NCBI GenBank assembly: GCA_014192425.1 | Contig: BJHK01000024.1 | Location: forward strand, 1-59,203 | Direction: 5' to 3' | Origin: Planctomycetia bacterium | GTDB lineage: Bacteria > Planctomycetota > Planctomycetia > Pirellulales > UBA1268 | Length of the DNA stretch: 59,203 nt | Shown here: one piece after another, positions 1-8,575 of the stretch | How positions within the stretch are numbered: position 1 is the first letter of the stretch | Layout: the number at the start of each line of letters is the position of its first letter | Program-made: the position numbers and the translations under genes | Notes under the pieces: generated by a model | Told to the model about the DNA's origin: nothing | What the model saw: the letters and a program-made list of their open reading frames with translations, nothing else | Database searches by the model: none

Positions 1-70
1 CCTCGATCACGCGACGGCGAAGGTCTTCTTGGGCCTCGGACGACAGCGAGCGAGCGTCTTTGTGTGCCAT
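1..70 (-). mobile_element. 5' end of an IS630-type transposase gene, cut by the window edge
   Basis: Read on the minus strand, an ATG at position 70 opens a frame beginning MAHKDARSLSSEAQEDLRRR, which runs off the window. This resembles the N-terminus of IS630-family transposases, just before their helix-turn-helix DNA-binding region. The AT-richer stretch at about 71-115 differs from its surroundings and is probably the terminal sequence of the element. The element has landed in the 5' part of the heme-protein gene to the right, whose recognisable coding begins near position 115. The family call rests on one short N-terminal match. Confidence 0.6.
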
Positions 71-3000
71 GCACCGACTATAGCGAGGTAAAGCGTATAA
101 GTCAAGTATTTGACGCCCGGAGTAGTAACAACAGGAACCTGGCCCTGTACACCGACGCCATGCGCGACGTCTGCCGGGAGAAAGAGGTCGTGTTCGTCGA
201 CCTGTTCGCGGCGACGCAGCGGCTCTACGCCACGGCGGCGAAGCCGCTGACGATGAACGGCGTCCACCTGCTCGACGAGGGCGATCGGGCCTTGGCCGAC
301 GTGGTCATGCAGAACCTGTTTCCGGGGGCACGCTCGGCCCCCGAGCCGGCCCTGGAGCGGCTCCGGCAGGCGGTGCTCGACAAGAACGACCACTGGTTCA
401 GCCGCTACCGGGTGATCGACGGTTACAACGTGTTCGGCGGCCGCTCCAAGCTCGCCTGGTTCGGGCAGTCGAACGCCGACGTGATGATGCGCGAGATGGA
501 GATCCTCGACGTCATGACGGCCAACCGCGACGCCCGGATCTGGGCCGTCGCCACGGGGGGCGACCTCGTCGTCAGGGACGACAACCTGCCCCCCCAGGTC
601 GAGGTGAAGACCAACAGTCCCGGAAAGCTCGAGGGGGGCAGGCACGTCTATCTCGGGGGCAAGGAGGCGATCGAGAGGATGAAGGTCGCCGACGGGATGC
701 AGGTCAACCTGTTCGCGTCGGAGGAGATGTTTCCCGAGGTGGCCAACCCGGTGCAGATGGCGATCGATCCCGACGGCGTGCTGTTCGTCGCCATGTGGCC
801 GTCCTACCCGCACTGGAATCCGACCGAGCCGCGGCTCGACAAGATCGTCAGCCTGCCCGACGACGACGGCGACGGCGTGGCGGACCGCTGCGTGACGTTC
901 GCCGACGGCCTCGACAGCGTCACGGGCTTCGAGTTCTGGGGGGGCGGGATGCTGGTGGCGGCGCTCCCGGAGATCTGGTTCCTCAAGGACACCGACGGCG
1001 ACGGCAGGGCCGACTTCAGGCTCCGCATGCTGCAGGGGCTCGACAGTGCCGACTCCCACCACTCGGCCAACGCGATGCTCATCGGCCCCGACGGCTGGCT
1101 GTACTGGTCGCGGGGGGTGTTCAACGTGTCGGCGATGGAGACGCCGACGCGGACCGTGCGGTCCGACCGGACCGGCGTGCACCGCTTCAACCCGCGGACG
1201 TTCGAGGTCGAGTTCCACTTCCCCATCGGCCCCAATCCCCACGGCGACGTCTTCGACCAGTGGGGCTACCAGTTCGCAAACGACGGCACGACCGGCGTCG
1301 GTTCGTACGTCAACATCGGCAAGGGGGTGGGGAACAAGCCGTGGTTCGAGAAGCGCGTGCGGCCGGTGGCCGCGACCGGCCTCCTGGCGAGCAGCCATTT
1401 CCCGGAGAAGAACCAGGGGAACTTCCTGGTCTGCAACACGATCGGCGTCCTCGGCGTGCTCCAGCATGAGGTGAAGTACAACGGCGCCGAGATCACGGCC
1501 AAGGAGATCGAGCCGCTCCTCGTGTCGAGCGATCCCAATTTCCGTCCCTCCGACCTGGAAATCGGCGCCGACGGCGCCCTGTACGTCGCCGACTGGGCCA
1601 ACGCGATCATCGGCCACATGCAGCACAACATGCGCGACCCCAATCGCGACCATACCCACGGCCGGATCTACCGCGTGACCGCCACGGACCGGCCGCTGGT
1701 CAAGCCGGTGCGGCTCAAGGGAAAGCCGATTGCCGACGTTCTCCAGCAGGCGTTCTTCGCCAAGGAGAACGCCACCCGCTACCGGGGCCGGCTCGAACTC
1801 TCGGGCCGCCCGACGCCGGAGGTGGTGGCAGCGGTGCGGGCGTGGACGAAACCGCTCGATCCAGCCAACCCCGAGCATGCCCAGGCGCTGCTCGAATGCC
1901 TGTGGGTGTTCGAGGAGCATCGGACCCCCGACGGGGCGCTGCTCGACCGGGTGTACGCGGCCGCGGAGCCCCGCGTGCGGGCCGCCGCGATCCGCACGCT
2001 GGGGCACTGGGGGGAGAAGATCGCCGGCTGGAAGCCGCTGTTGCTTTCGGCGGCGACCGATGCGTCGCCGCTCGTGCGGGCCGAGGCTGTCAAGGCGGCC
2101 GCGGCGATCGGCCCGACCGCCGCCGAGGCGGTGTTCGAGGCGTCCGACCGGCCGACCGATCGCGAACTCGAGACGGTGCTCGGCTACGCGCAGGGCAAGG
2201 TGCAGGCGTTCGCCGTTCTGCGCAATGCCGTGACGGCGAAACAGCCGCTCTCGGCTGCGGGAATGCGGTACATGCTGCGGCACGCGCCGGTCGACGACCT
2301 ACTCACGCTGGAGCGGACCGAGGCCGTTTGCGACGCCATCGTCGACCGGCCGGGGGTGCCGATCGAGGCGGTGCGGCAGGCCGTGACCAGCCTCGCCGGG
2401 ATGCGCACGGCCGGGACGGTGCCGGTGCTGCTCGACCTGATCCGCCGACGCGACGCGGCGAACGGCGCCAGGGCCATCGCCGGCCTCGGCCGGCTGCTCG
2501 CCGAGCAACCGGCCGAGCAGCTGAAGGCCGAGCGGTCGGCGATCGAGACCCTCGCCACGAAGGGGGCGACCGGCCCGGCCCGGCAGGCCGCGTATGCCGC
2601 CTGGATCGGCGCCGACGGTTCCGGCGATGGGGCGTTCCTGGCCGCCTCGCGGGCCACGGAGAGTCTGCGCGACGTGTTGGCCGCGGTGCCGGGGGTGGCG
2701 GACGAGACACTGCGCGGCAGCCTGTACGCGGCTGTCCGGCCGCTGCTGTTCAGCCTGCCCCCGGGGCTCGAGCCTGAGCCGGTGGGCGGCACCGGCCGGC
2801 CCGCGGCAACGGGCGTCTCGGTCCACGAACTGGCGATCCGGACGCTCTCCGCGATCCGCGGGCACGAGGCGGAGAAGTTCGCCGACCTGACGGCGATCGT
2901 GAAGGCCGACCGGCATCGGGCCGCGGCGATCGCCGAGTTGGGAAGGCTTCCGGACACGGCCTGGGCGGCGAGGGAAATTCCGGAACTTGCCGACAATCTG

Positions 3001-4116
3001 GTCGGCTACCTGAGCGGACTGCCTGCGGCGGCCCGCACAGCGCCGGCCGCGGCCGAGGCCACAAAACTCGTCAGGGTCCTCGCCGGCCGGCTGCCGGCAG
3101 ACAGGGCCTCGACGATCACCAACCGGCTGCAGAACCTCGACGTTCGCGTGATCGCGATCGGGACCGTCTACGAGCGGATGATCTTCGACAAGGAGACGCT
3201 CGTCGTCGAGGCGGGGAAGCCGGTCGAGTTCAGGTTTTCGAACGGCGACGCCATGCCGCACAACCTCGTGATCCTCCGGCCGGGAGCGCTCGAGGAGGTC
3301 GGCCTGCTCGCCGAGGCGACCGCCCGCGATGCCGACGCCAAGGAGCGGCACTACGTCCCGAAGAGCGACACCGTGCTGCTCGCCAGCCGCCTCCTCGATT
3401 CCGGGCAGTCGCAGGTGCTCTCCTTCGAGGCGCCCAAGGAACCGGGGGTCTATCCCTATGTCTGCACCTATCCGGGGCATTGGAGGCGAATGGTTGGCGC
3501 GCTGTACGTGGTTTCCGATCTCGCCGCATACGAGAAGAATCCGCAGGCCTTCCTCGCCGCCACGCCCCTGCCAGTGAAGGACGAGATGCTCGCGGTGCTG
3601 GGCAGGAACACCGACTGGAAATACGACGATCTCGCCGCCGCAATGAAGCCGCTGCCGCCGGGCCGGTCGTTCGAGGTCGGCAGGCGGGTCTTCGCCGCGG
3701 CCAACTGCGTCGGCTGCCACAAGGTTGGCGGGGCGGGGAACGAGATCGGCCCCGACCTGACGAGGCTCGAACCGGCGCGCGGCACGCCCGAGGCGCTGCT
3801 GAGATCCCTCTGTGAGCCGTCGCACGAGATCGCCGACACGTACCGGTCGCACACGTTCGCGCTCGACTCGGGCCGGCTCGTCACCGGCATGATCGTGGCG
3901 GAGACGCCGACCGCGATCACGGTCATGGAGGATCCGCTCGCGCGCTGCGAACCGACGCTGATCGAGAAGGACACGATCGAGGATCGCAAGGCGTCGCCCG
4001 TGTCGATCATGCCCAAGGGCCTGCTCAACCGGCTTTCGCGCGAGGAGATCCTCGACCTCGTCGCCTACCTCGTCGCCAACGGCGACGCCCGCAATCCGAT
4101 CTACGCCCCGCGCTGA
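64..4116 (+). CDS. PVC-type CxxCH heme protein with azurin-like domain, 5' end lost to an insertion sequence
   Basis: The 1350-residue frame starts inside the insertion-sequence end (GTG at 64). Homology-like sequence begins near NRNLALYTDAM, so the true N-terminus is missing. Order of domains: the tail of an SGNH-hydrolase-like region (to about residue 105), a beta-propeller of the planctomycete 'membrane-bound dehydrogenase' type (about 195-550), helical HEAT-like repeats (about 560-1010), an azurin/plastocyanin-like domain (about 1025-1150) with candidate copper ligands in MPHNLV and CTYPGHWRRM, and a C-terminal cytochrome c domain with CVGCH near residue 1215. Such proteins are exported redox enzymes, probably acting on sugars or other small molecules. 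The substrate is unknown. Without its promoter and export signal the gene is probably inactive unless transcribed from the element. Confidence 0.85.
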   Translation: MPCTDYSEVKRISQVFDARSSNNRNLALYTDAMRDVCREKEVVFVDLFAATQRLYATAAKPLTMNGVHLLDEGDRALADVVMQNLFPGARSAPEPALERLRQAVLDKNDHWFSRYRVIDGYNVFGGRSKLAWFGQSNADVMMREMEILDVMTANRDARIWAVATGGDLVVRDDNLPPQVEVKTNSPGKLEGGRHVYLGGKEAIERMKVADGMQVNLFASEEMFPEVANPVQMAIDPDGVLFVAMWPSYPHWNPTEPRLDKIVSLPDDDGDGVADRCVTFADGLDSVTGFEFWGGGMLVAALPEIWFLKDTDGDGRADFRLRMLQGLDSADSHHSANAMLIGPDGWLYWSRGVFNVSAMETPTRTVRSDRTGVHRFNPRTFEVEFHFPIGPNPHGDVFDQWGYQFANDGTTGVGSYVNIGKGVGNKPWFEKRVRPVAATGLLASSHFPEKNQGNFLVCNTIGVLGVLQHEVKYNGAEITAKEIEPLLVSSDPNFRPSDLEIGADGALYVADWANAIIGHMQHNMRDPNRDHTHGRIYRVTATDRPLVKPVRLKGKPIADVLQQAFFAKENATRYRGRLELSGRPTPEVVAAVRAWTKPLDPANPEHAQALLECLWVFEEHRTPDGALLDRVYAAAEPRVRAAAIRTLGHWGEKIAGWKPLLLSAATDASPLVRAEAVKAAAAIGPTAAEAVFEASDRPTDRELETVLGYAQGKVQAFAVLRNAVTAKQPLSAAGMRYMLRHAPVDDLLTLERTEAVCDAIVDRPGVPIEAVRQAVTSLAGMRTAGTVPVLLDLIRRRDAANGARAIAGLGRLLAEQPAEQLKAERSAIETLATKGATGPARQAAYAAWIGADGSGDGAFLAASRATESLRDVLAAVPGVADETLRGSLYAAVRPLLFSLPPGLEPEPVGGTGRPAATGVSVHELAIRTLSAIRGHEAEKFADLTAIVKADRHRAAAIAELGRLPDTAWAAREIPELADNLVGYLSGLPAAARTAPAAAEATKLVRVLAGRLPADRASTITNRLQNLDVRVIAIGTVYERMIFDKETLVVEAGKPVEFRFSNGDAMPHNLVILRPGALEEVGLLAEATARDADAKERHYVPKSDTVLLASRLLDSGQSQVLSFEAPKEPGVYPYVCTYPGHWRRMVGALYVVSDLAAYEKNPQAFLAATPLPVKDEMLAVLGRNTDWKYDDLAAAMKPLPPGRSFEVGRRVFAAANCVGCHKVGGAGNEIGPDLTRLEPARGTPEALLRSLCEPSHEIADTYRSHTFALDSGRLVTGMIVAETPTAITVMEDPLARCEPTLIEKDTIEDRKASPVSIMPKGLLNRLSREEILDLVAYLVANGDARNPIYAPR

Positions 4117-4169
4117 TCCGCTGCCGGCTCAGCGCGGGCGGAGCCGGGCTCGAAGGAACCGCGGGCGGC

Positions 4170-6536
4170 TCAGGGAAGGGAGGCGGCCCGGAGTTCCGGG
4201 CTGGCCGGCCGCGACGGCCCGGCCTCATCGAGGGCGGTGAGCACGTCGCGCTCGCTGATCAGGTCGCGGAGCACGATCGGGGCCGGCGCCGGCTCTCCGG
4301 GCCGGCCCGCGGGGAAGACGGCGAGCACGGGGATCGACCGGCTTCCCAGGCTCTCGAGCGCCTGCTTGATCTCCGGCGACCCGTCGGTCCAGTCGGCGAG
4401 CAGCGGCACGACCCGGTTGCGGTCCAGCGCGTCCCGGACCTTGCGGGTCTCGATGGCGAACGCCAGGTTGACCTTGCAGGTCGGGCACCAGTCGGCCGTG
4501 AAGTCGACCATCACCGTCCTGCCGGACCGCTGCAGGTCGGCGAGCCGGGCCCGGGAAAACGGCTCCTCCCACTCGATCAGCGACCGCACCGGCCCGAGCA
4601 GCACAAGCGCCGCCGCGCCGACGACCGCGGCGATCGTTCCCGCCTGCACCCAGCGGCCGACGCCGACCACTCCGGTCGTCTCCTGGGCCCGGCCGACCCA
4701 CCAGCAGGCCATCCAGATCCCGATCAGGACGACGAACGTGGGCACGAACCAGTCGTGCTGCAGGAACGTGAACAGGTAGGCCACCGTGCCGAGCATCACG
4801 AACCCGAGAACCTCCTTGAACGTCGCCATCCAGGCGCCGGGCCGGGGCAGGAAGCGGACGAGGCCCGGCACGAGGCCGACGACGATGTACGGGAGGGCCA
4901 TGCCGGCGGCGATCGCCATGAAAACGGCATACGTCACGGCCGTGGGCTGGCCGAGCGTGAACCCGAACACGGGACCGAGAAACGGCCCGCTGCAGGGGGT
5001 CGCCAGCACGGTGCTGAGGACGCCCTTGAGGAACGCCCCGACCGGCCCCTCGCGGGACTGCACGTGCCCGGCCTTCTCACCGATGAACCCGGGAATCGGC
5101 AGTTCCCAGACGCCGAGAAACGAGAGTGCGAAGGCGAACACGATCCCCGTCATCGCGATGTTGAAGCCGGTCGACGTGAACTGCTCGCCCCAGGCGAGGT
5201 TCGCCCTGGCGAGGCCGATGTTCGCGGCCACGCTCGCCGTCGCCAGGCAGAAGAAGACGGCGAACACGCCGAGGCAGTACCAGAGGTTCATCTGGAACAC
5301 CTCGCGCCGGTCGCGGCCCGACTGCTGTGCGAACGACATCAGCTTCAGGCCGAGCACCGGGAGGACGCAGGGCATGAGATTGAGGAGCAGACCGCCGGCG
5401 AGGCTCATGAGGAGCACGAGCGGCAGCGACAGCGGCGCCGCGGCCGACGCGGCGGCGATCGGCGGCCCGACAGGCGCCGCAGGGGCGGCGGCGGCGAGGG
5501 GCAGGGGGCTCGTGCCGGCGTCGCGATACGCGGCCGGCGCGAACGTCACGTCCGTACCCGCGACACGAATCCGGATCCCGGTCGGCGGATCGCAGGAGTC
5601 GTGGTCGCAGGTCTGCAGTCCGACCACGAGGCCCAACGGCGCCGAAGCCGGGCGGGATAGCGTCAGCACCACTGGGCCGTCGACCGCCCCCTGGGCCGCG
5701 AGTTCGGCATCGGCCGCCAGGCGGGCGTCGCTGACCGTCACCGTGGGGATCGTTTCGGCCCCCGCATTTCCGTCGACCGCGACGATCGTCGGCTTGCCCT
5801 GTCCGAGCCCTGAGTCGGCGGAACCCGCGGGGCTGTAGACGTGCCAGCCGGCGTCGGGAAGGATCTCGATCCGCACGGTGTCGGAGCGGGCCGCGACGCG
5901 GACGCGGGCGTGCGAACGCTCCACGGGCTGCTCGGCCGCGGTCGGGCCGGGGGAGCCGGCAGGGGCGGGAGCGGAGCCTGACGCCGGGCCGGCGGCAGCA
6001 ATGAAGGGGATCGTTTCCGGGGGATTGCAGGCGTTGTCCCGACAGAGCTGCAGGCTCACGGTGCCCCGCAGAGGGCCGGCCGCCCCGGGCTCGAGCGGGG
6101 CCCGCCACGTGACCGTGCCGTGGTGTTCCTCGATCGGAATCCCCTTCCAGGCGGGAACGTCGTCGAGAAACCGGGCCGACGGGGGGGCATCGGGCGCGAA
6201 CGGCCCGGCGGCCTTGCGCAGCGAATCGACCGCGAGCGCGATGCGGGTCGGCTTCGGCCCGCCCGGCTTCTGTGTCACCGAGTAGAGGTGCCAGCCCTCC
6301 TCCAGGGTGGCCGTGACGGCGAGCACGTCCGGCCGGCCGACCCGCCCGGGCTCGACCACGGCCGACAGCCTGACCGGGGACCCGAGCCCCTCGTTGACCG
6401 CAGCCAGGGCATCCGCCCCGACGGGGGCCTGAACGCCGAGCCGGGCTGCCAGATCGTCGCCCGGCGCCCGGCCGGCCAGGCCCGGCACCGAGAGCAGCGA
6501 CAGGACGAGGAACACCGTGCGGCTGCGGCCGGTCAT
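4170..6536 (-). CDS. dsbD: DsbD-family protein-disulfide reductase
   Basis: This membrane protein is predicted to carry electrons from cytoplasmic thioredoxin to the periplasm. The chosen start (ATG 6536) gives MTGRSRTVFLVLSLLSV, a normal signal peptide; an upstream frame adds 12 residues. The N-terminal part appears to contain two DsbD-alpha-like domains, each with a cysteine pair (CRDNAC near residue 165 and CDHDSC near 309). A DsbD membrane core follows from about residue 370, with the redox cysteines in PCVLP (near 389) and PCSGPF (near 515). The C-terminal thioredoxin-like domain has DWCPTCK near residue 684. The total of about 788 residues is longer than Escherichia coli DsbD, mainly because of the doubled N-terminal domain. 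It converges on the heme-protein gene and may serve cytochrome maturation. Confidence 0.88.
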   Translation of the reverse strand: MTGRSRTVFLVLSLLSVPGLAGRAPGDDLAARLGVQAPVGADALAAVNEGLGSPVRLSAVVEPGRVGRPDVLAVTATLEEGWHLYSVTQKPGGPKPTRIALAVDSLRKAAGPFAPDAPPSARFLDDVPAWKGIPIEEHHGTVTWRAPLEPGAAGPLRGTVSLQLCRDNACNPPETIPFIAAAGPASGSAPAPAGSPGPTAAEQPVERSHARVRVAARSDTVRIEILPDAGWHVYSPAGSADSGLGQGKPTIVAVDGNAGAETIPTVTVSDARLAADAELAAQGAVDGPVVLTLSRPASAPLGLVVGLQTCDHDSCDPPTGIRIRVAGTDVTFAPAAYRDAGTSPLPLAAAAPAAPVGPPIAAASAAAPLSLPLVLLMSLAGGLLLNLMPCVLPVLGLKLMSFAQQSGRDRREVFQMNLWYCLGVFAVFFCLATASVAANIGLARANLAWGEQFTSTGFNIAMTGIVFAFALSFLGVWELPIPGFIGEKAGHVQSREGPVGAFLKGVLSTVLATPCSGPFLGPVFGFTLGQPTAVTYAVFMAIAAGMALPYIVVGLVPGLVRFLPRPGAWMATFKEVLGFVMLGTVAYLFTFLQHDWFVPTFVVLIGIWMACWWVGRAQETTGVVGVGRWVQAGTIAAVVGAAALVLLGPVRSLIEWEEPFSRARLADLQRSGRTVMVDFTADWCPTCKVNLAFAIETRKVRDALDRNRVVPLLADWTDGSPEIKQALESLGSRSIPVLAVFPAGRPGEPAPAPIVLRDLISERDVLTALDEAGPSRPASPELRAASLP

Positions 6537-6629
6537 GGACTGCGATCCATCGGTAGAGGAGCGGTTGCTCACGGCGGGACCCCGAATCCCTGGGGCAATG
6601 TCGACCCTGAAAGTCTACAAACTGCAATT

Positions 6630-7736
6630 TCAGCCGGTCAAACCGCCCCGTCCCGCCCGATCGGCGAGGAACTCCAGCGCGGCGGGCAGGTCCGCGAGCA
6701 GTCCATCGATCCTAGAGAGTGCGGCGTCCGGCCGGGGAAAGAGCCGTTCCTCCTCGATCAGCCAGTGAAACCAGGTGTCGAGGCCGAACAGGACACCCGT
6801 GGCGGCGAGCAGCGGGATCAGCAGCCGCTCGCTGGCCTGGAGCGGCCTGATCCGCTCGTAGGCGGCGAGCGTCGGCCCCCAGGCGGCGAAGTACGTCCCC
6901 TCCCGTCCGGGCGGTCGCCAGCTCCCCAGCAGTCGGGCGATGTCGGTTGCCGGGGAGTCGATTGCCGCCGCATGGTAGTCGATGATCCCCCCCACGGCCG
7001 CGGTGCCGTCGACGAACAGGACATGGTCGGCCCAGACGTCGCGGAGCACCGGCAGGAGGTCGGGCACGACCAGGTCGAGCCGGGCGATCCAGCCCAGGAT
7101 GTGCGTTGTCGTCGGCGGCAGGAGCCGCGTGGCCCGTTCGAGGCGGGCCGCCACGTCCGCGGAGGGCACGCGGCCCGGGCCATGGCCCTGCACGGAGTCG
7201 CACAGCCGGCGCAGCATCGTCCACGGGCGGCCCAGCATCCGCTCCGCCAGGCGGATCCGGCGCAGCACGCATGCCGGCATGCCGGCCGCACGGGCCGGGG
7301 CGACCGCCCGGCGTGCGGCGTCGTGCATGCGCGCCAGGGCCACGACCGCCGCCTCGGCCTGACCGGGCGTCGGCGCGGCGGTCGGCAATCCGCGGCGAAA
7401 CTCGATCAGCTCCCAGTGGGCGCCCGCCCGATCGGTCACGATCGTGTCACCGGCCGGGGTGGCGGCGACGGCCGGCACCTCCGCCACGCCCGCCTCGCGC
7501 AGGATGCGCATCAGACGATGGACCCAGGCGGCCCGGATCGAGTCGACGCCGGCCGCGAACGCCTTGCAGACGAAGGTCTCGTCGCGATCCCGGCCGCACG
7601 TCTGCACGCGGTACACGCGTGAGCCGCTGAAGCCGGCGCCCCGCAGCGGCGCGATCGCCAGGCTTCCATCCGGCACGAACTTCCGGCAGATCGCCCGCAC
7701 GCCCGGCTCGTCCATGGCGGTCGTCATGTCATCCAT
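6630..7736 (-). CDS. Aminoglycoside phosphotransferase-like kinase
   Basis: The 368-residue protein has the layout of the APH/choline-kinase family. It has a glycine-rich loop (GAGFSGSRVYRV) and a likely ATP lysine (FVCKAF) in the N-lobe. The C-lobe carries the catalytic-loop equivalent LRDVWADHVLF and then the metal-binding IIDYHAA. In the catalytic loop the usual HxDxxxxN pattern is altered: the aspartate is kept, but His stands where Asn is usual. The substrate cannot be told from sequence; these enzymes phosphorylate small hydroxyl compounds or sugars as well as antibiotics, and nothing here points to resistance. It stands alone, divergent from the PII-like gene with about 130 bp between. 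A start at the third or seventh Met is also possible. Confidence 0.7.
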   Translation of the reverse strand: MDDMTTAMDEPGVRAICRKFVPDGSLAIAPLRGAGFSGSRVYRVQTCGRDRDETFVCKAFAAGVDSIRAAWVHRLMRILREAGVAEVPAVAATPAGDTIVTDRAGAHWELIEFRRGLPTAAPTPGQAEAAVVALARMHDAARRAVAPARAAGMPACVLRRIRLAERMLGRPWTMLRRLCDSVQGHGPGRVPSADVAARLERATRLLPPTTTHILGWIARLDLVVPDLLPVLRDVWADHVLFVDGTAAVGGIIDYHAAAIDSPATDIARLLGSWRPPGREGTYFAAWGPTLAAYERIRPLQASERLLIPLLAATGVLFGLDTWFHWLIEEERLFPRPDAALSRIDGLLADLPAALEFLADRAGRGGLTG

Positions 7737-7867
7737 CGCTGCCCCGGCGTCGTGCGAAGTGCGATCGTGCCTGTGGTTCGTCTCCTCGCCCGATGCTACC
7801 CTGTCGGACGGCAGCGGCGCTGCCAGCGGTTCGGACAGCGGCCCCGGCGCCGGAGGAGGATTGCCAG

Positions 7868-8170
7868 ATGCGGTTCGTCGTCGCGATCGTCAAGCCGGCG
7901 GCCGTGGAGTTTCTGCGGCAGGCGCTGGCCGCCGTCCACGTCACCCGGCTCACGGTCTGCGATACCCACGACTACGATCTGGCCGCGGACGGCGTGGCCC
8001 AGGGGGCGCTGCTGGAGATCGCGGTCAACGAGGATTTCCTGGAACGGACGCGGGCGACGCTCGCGGAGGCGCTGGCGGCGCTCGGTCCGGATGCCGGCCG
8101 GGTCTTCGTCCTGCCCGTCGAGGAGGCGGTGCAGATCTACCGTGACGTCCGCGGCGCCGAGGCCGTCTAG
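7868..8170 (+). CDS. PII-like small regulatory protein with shortened T-loop
   Basis: The start at 7868 was chosen because MRFVVAIVKP matches the first strand of PII proteins and lies behind a strong ribosome site (GGAGGAGG). The 100-residue product follows the PII plan, with a first strand, helix, second strand (VTRLTVCDTHDY) and a C-terminal helix-strand part. The region between strands 2 and 3 is much shorter than a normal T-loop and lacks the modifiable tyrosine motif. PII proteins sense ATP/ADP and 2-oxoglutarate; without a T-loop the partner and signal are unknown. The gene lies 30 bp ahead of a receiver-like gene, so the two are probably cotranscribed. Confidence 0.65.
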   Translation: MRFVVAIVKPAAVEFLRQALAAVHVTRLTVCDTHDYDLAADGVAQGALLEIAVNEDFLERTRATLAEALAALGPDAGRVFVLPVEEAVQIYRDVRGAEAV

Positions 8171-8200
8171 TCCGGGTCCTTCCGACAAGGAGCAGCATCG

Positions 8201-8563
8201 ATGCAGCCCGAGCCCCGAATCCTCGTCGTCAGCGCCGACCTGATGGTGACCAGCCGGCTCGCCGGTCCGGCAGGGGCGGCCGGGGTGCGGCTCGATCAGC
8301 GGGCCGTGATCGGCGCCGACACAGGGCCATACGATCTCGTGCTCCTCGACCTGCAGGGGCTCTCGGGCCCGGTCGAGCCGATCGTGGCCGCCGCCCGCGG
8401 GCTTGCCGGCGCCTCCCGCTTCGACGTCCACGTCGTGGCCTTCGGCCCGCACGTGGCCGGCGACCAGCTCCGCGCCGCGGTCGCGGCGGGCTGCGACGAG
8501 GCGGTCAGCCGCGGCGAGCTGCTCGGCGGCTTTGCGACGCTGCTGAGACGCTGGCTGGCGTGA
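8201..8563 (+). CDS. Stand-alone receiver-like domain protein
   Basis: This 120-residue protein has only a response-regulator-like fold. It has a first strand ending in ILVVSADLM and the acceptor-strand pattern YDLVLLDLQGL with a candidate phospho-aspartate. A strand VHVVAFGPH follows, where the usual Thr/Ser is missing, and then AVSRGEL, where Arg replaces the conserved Lys. It therefore looks like a degenerate receiver acting as a binding module. The ribosome site AAGGAG lies about 10 bp before the ATG. It follows the PII-like gene closely and ends 12 bp before the convergent membrane-protein gene. Confidence 0.6.
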   Translation: MQPEPRILVVSADLMVTSRLAGPAGAAGVRLDQRAVIGADTGPYDLVLLDLQGLSGPVEPIVAAARGLAGASRFDVHVVAFGPHVAGDQLRAAVAAGCDEAVSRGELLGGFATLLRRWLA

Positions 8564-8575
8564 CGGCGCGGCGGG

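Noticed and set aside
7-2283. A 758-codon minus-strand open frame opposite the heme protein
   Set aside because: Antisense shadow; the real minus-strand signal here is only the transposase start at 1-70 in another frame.
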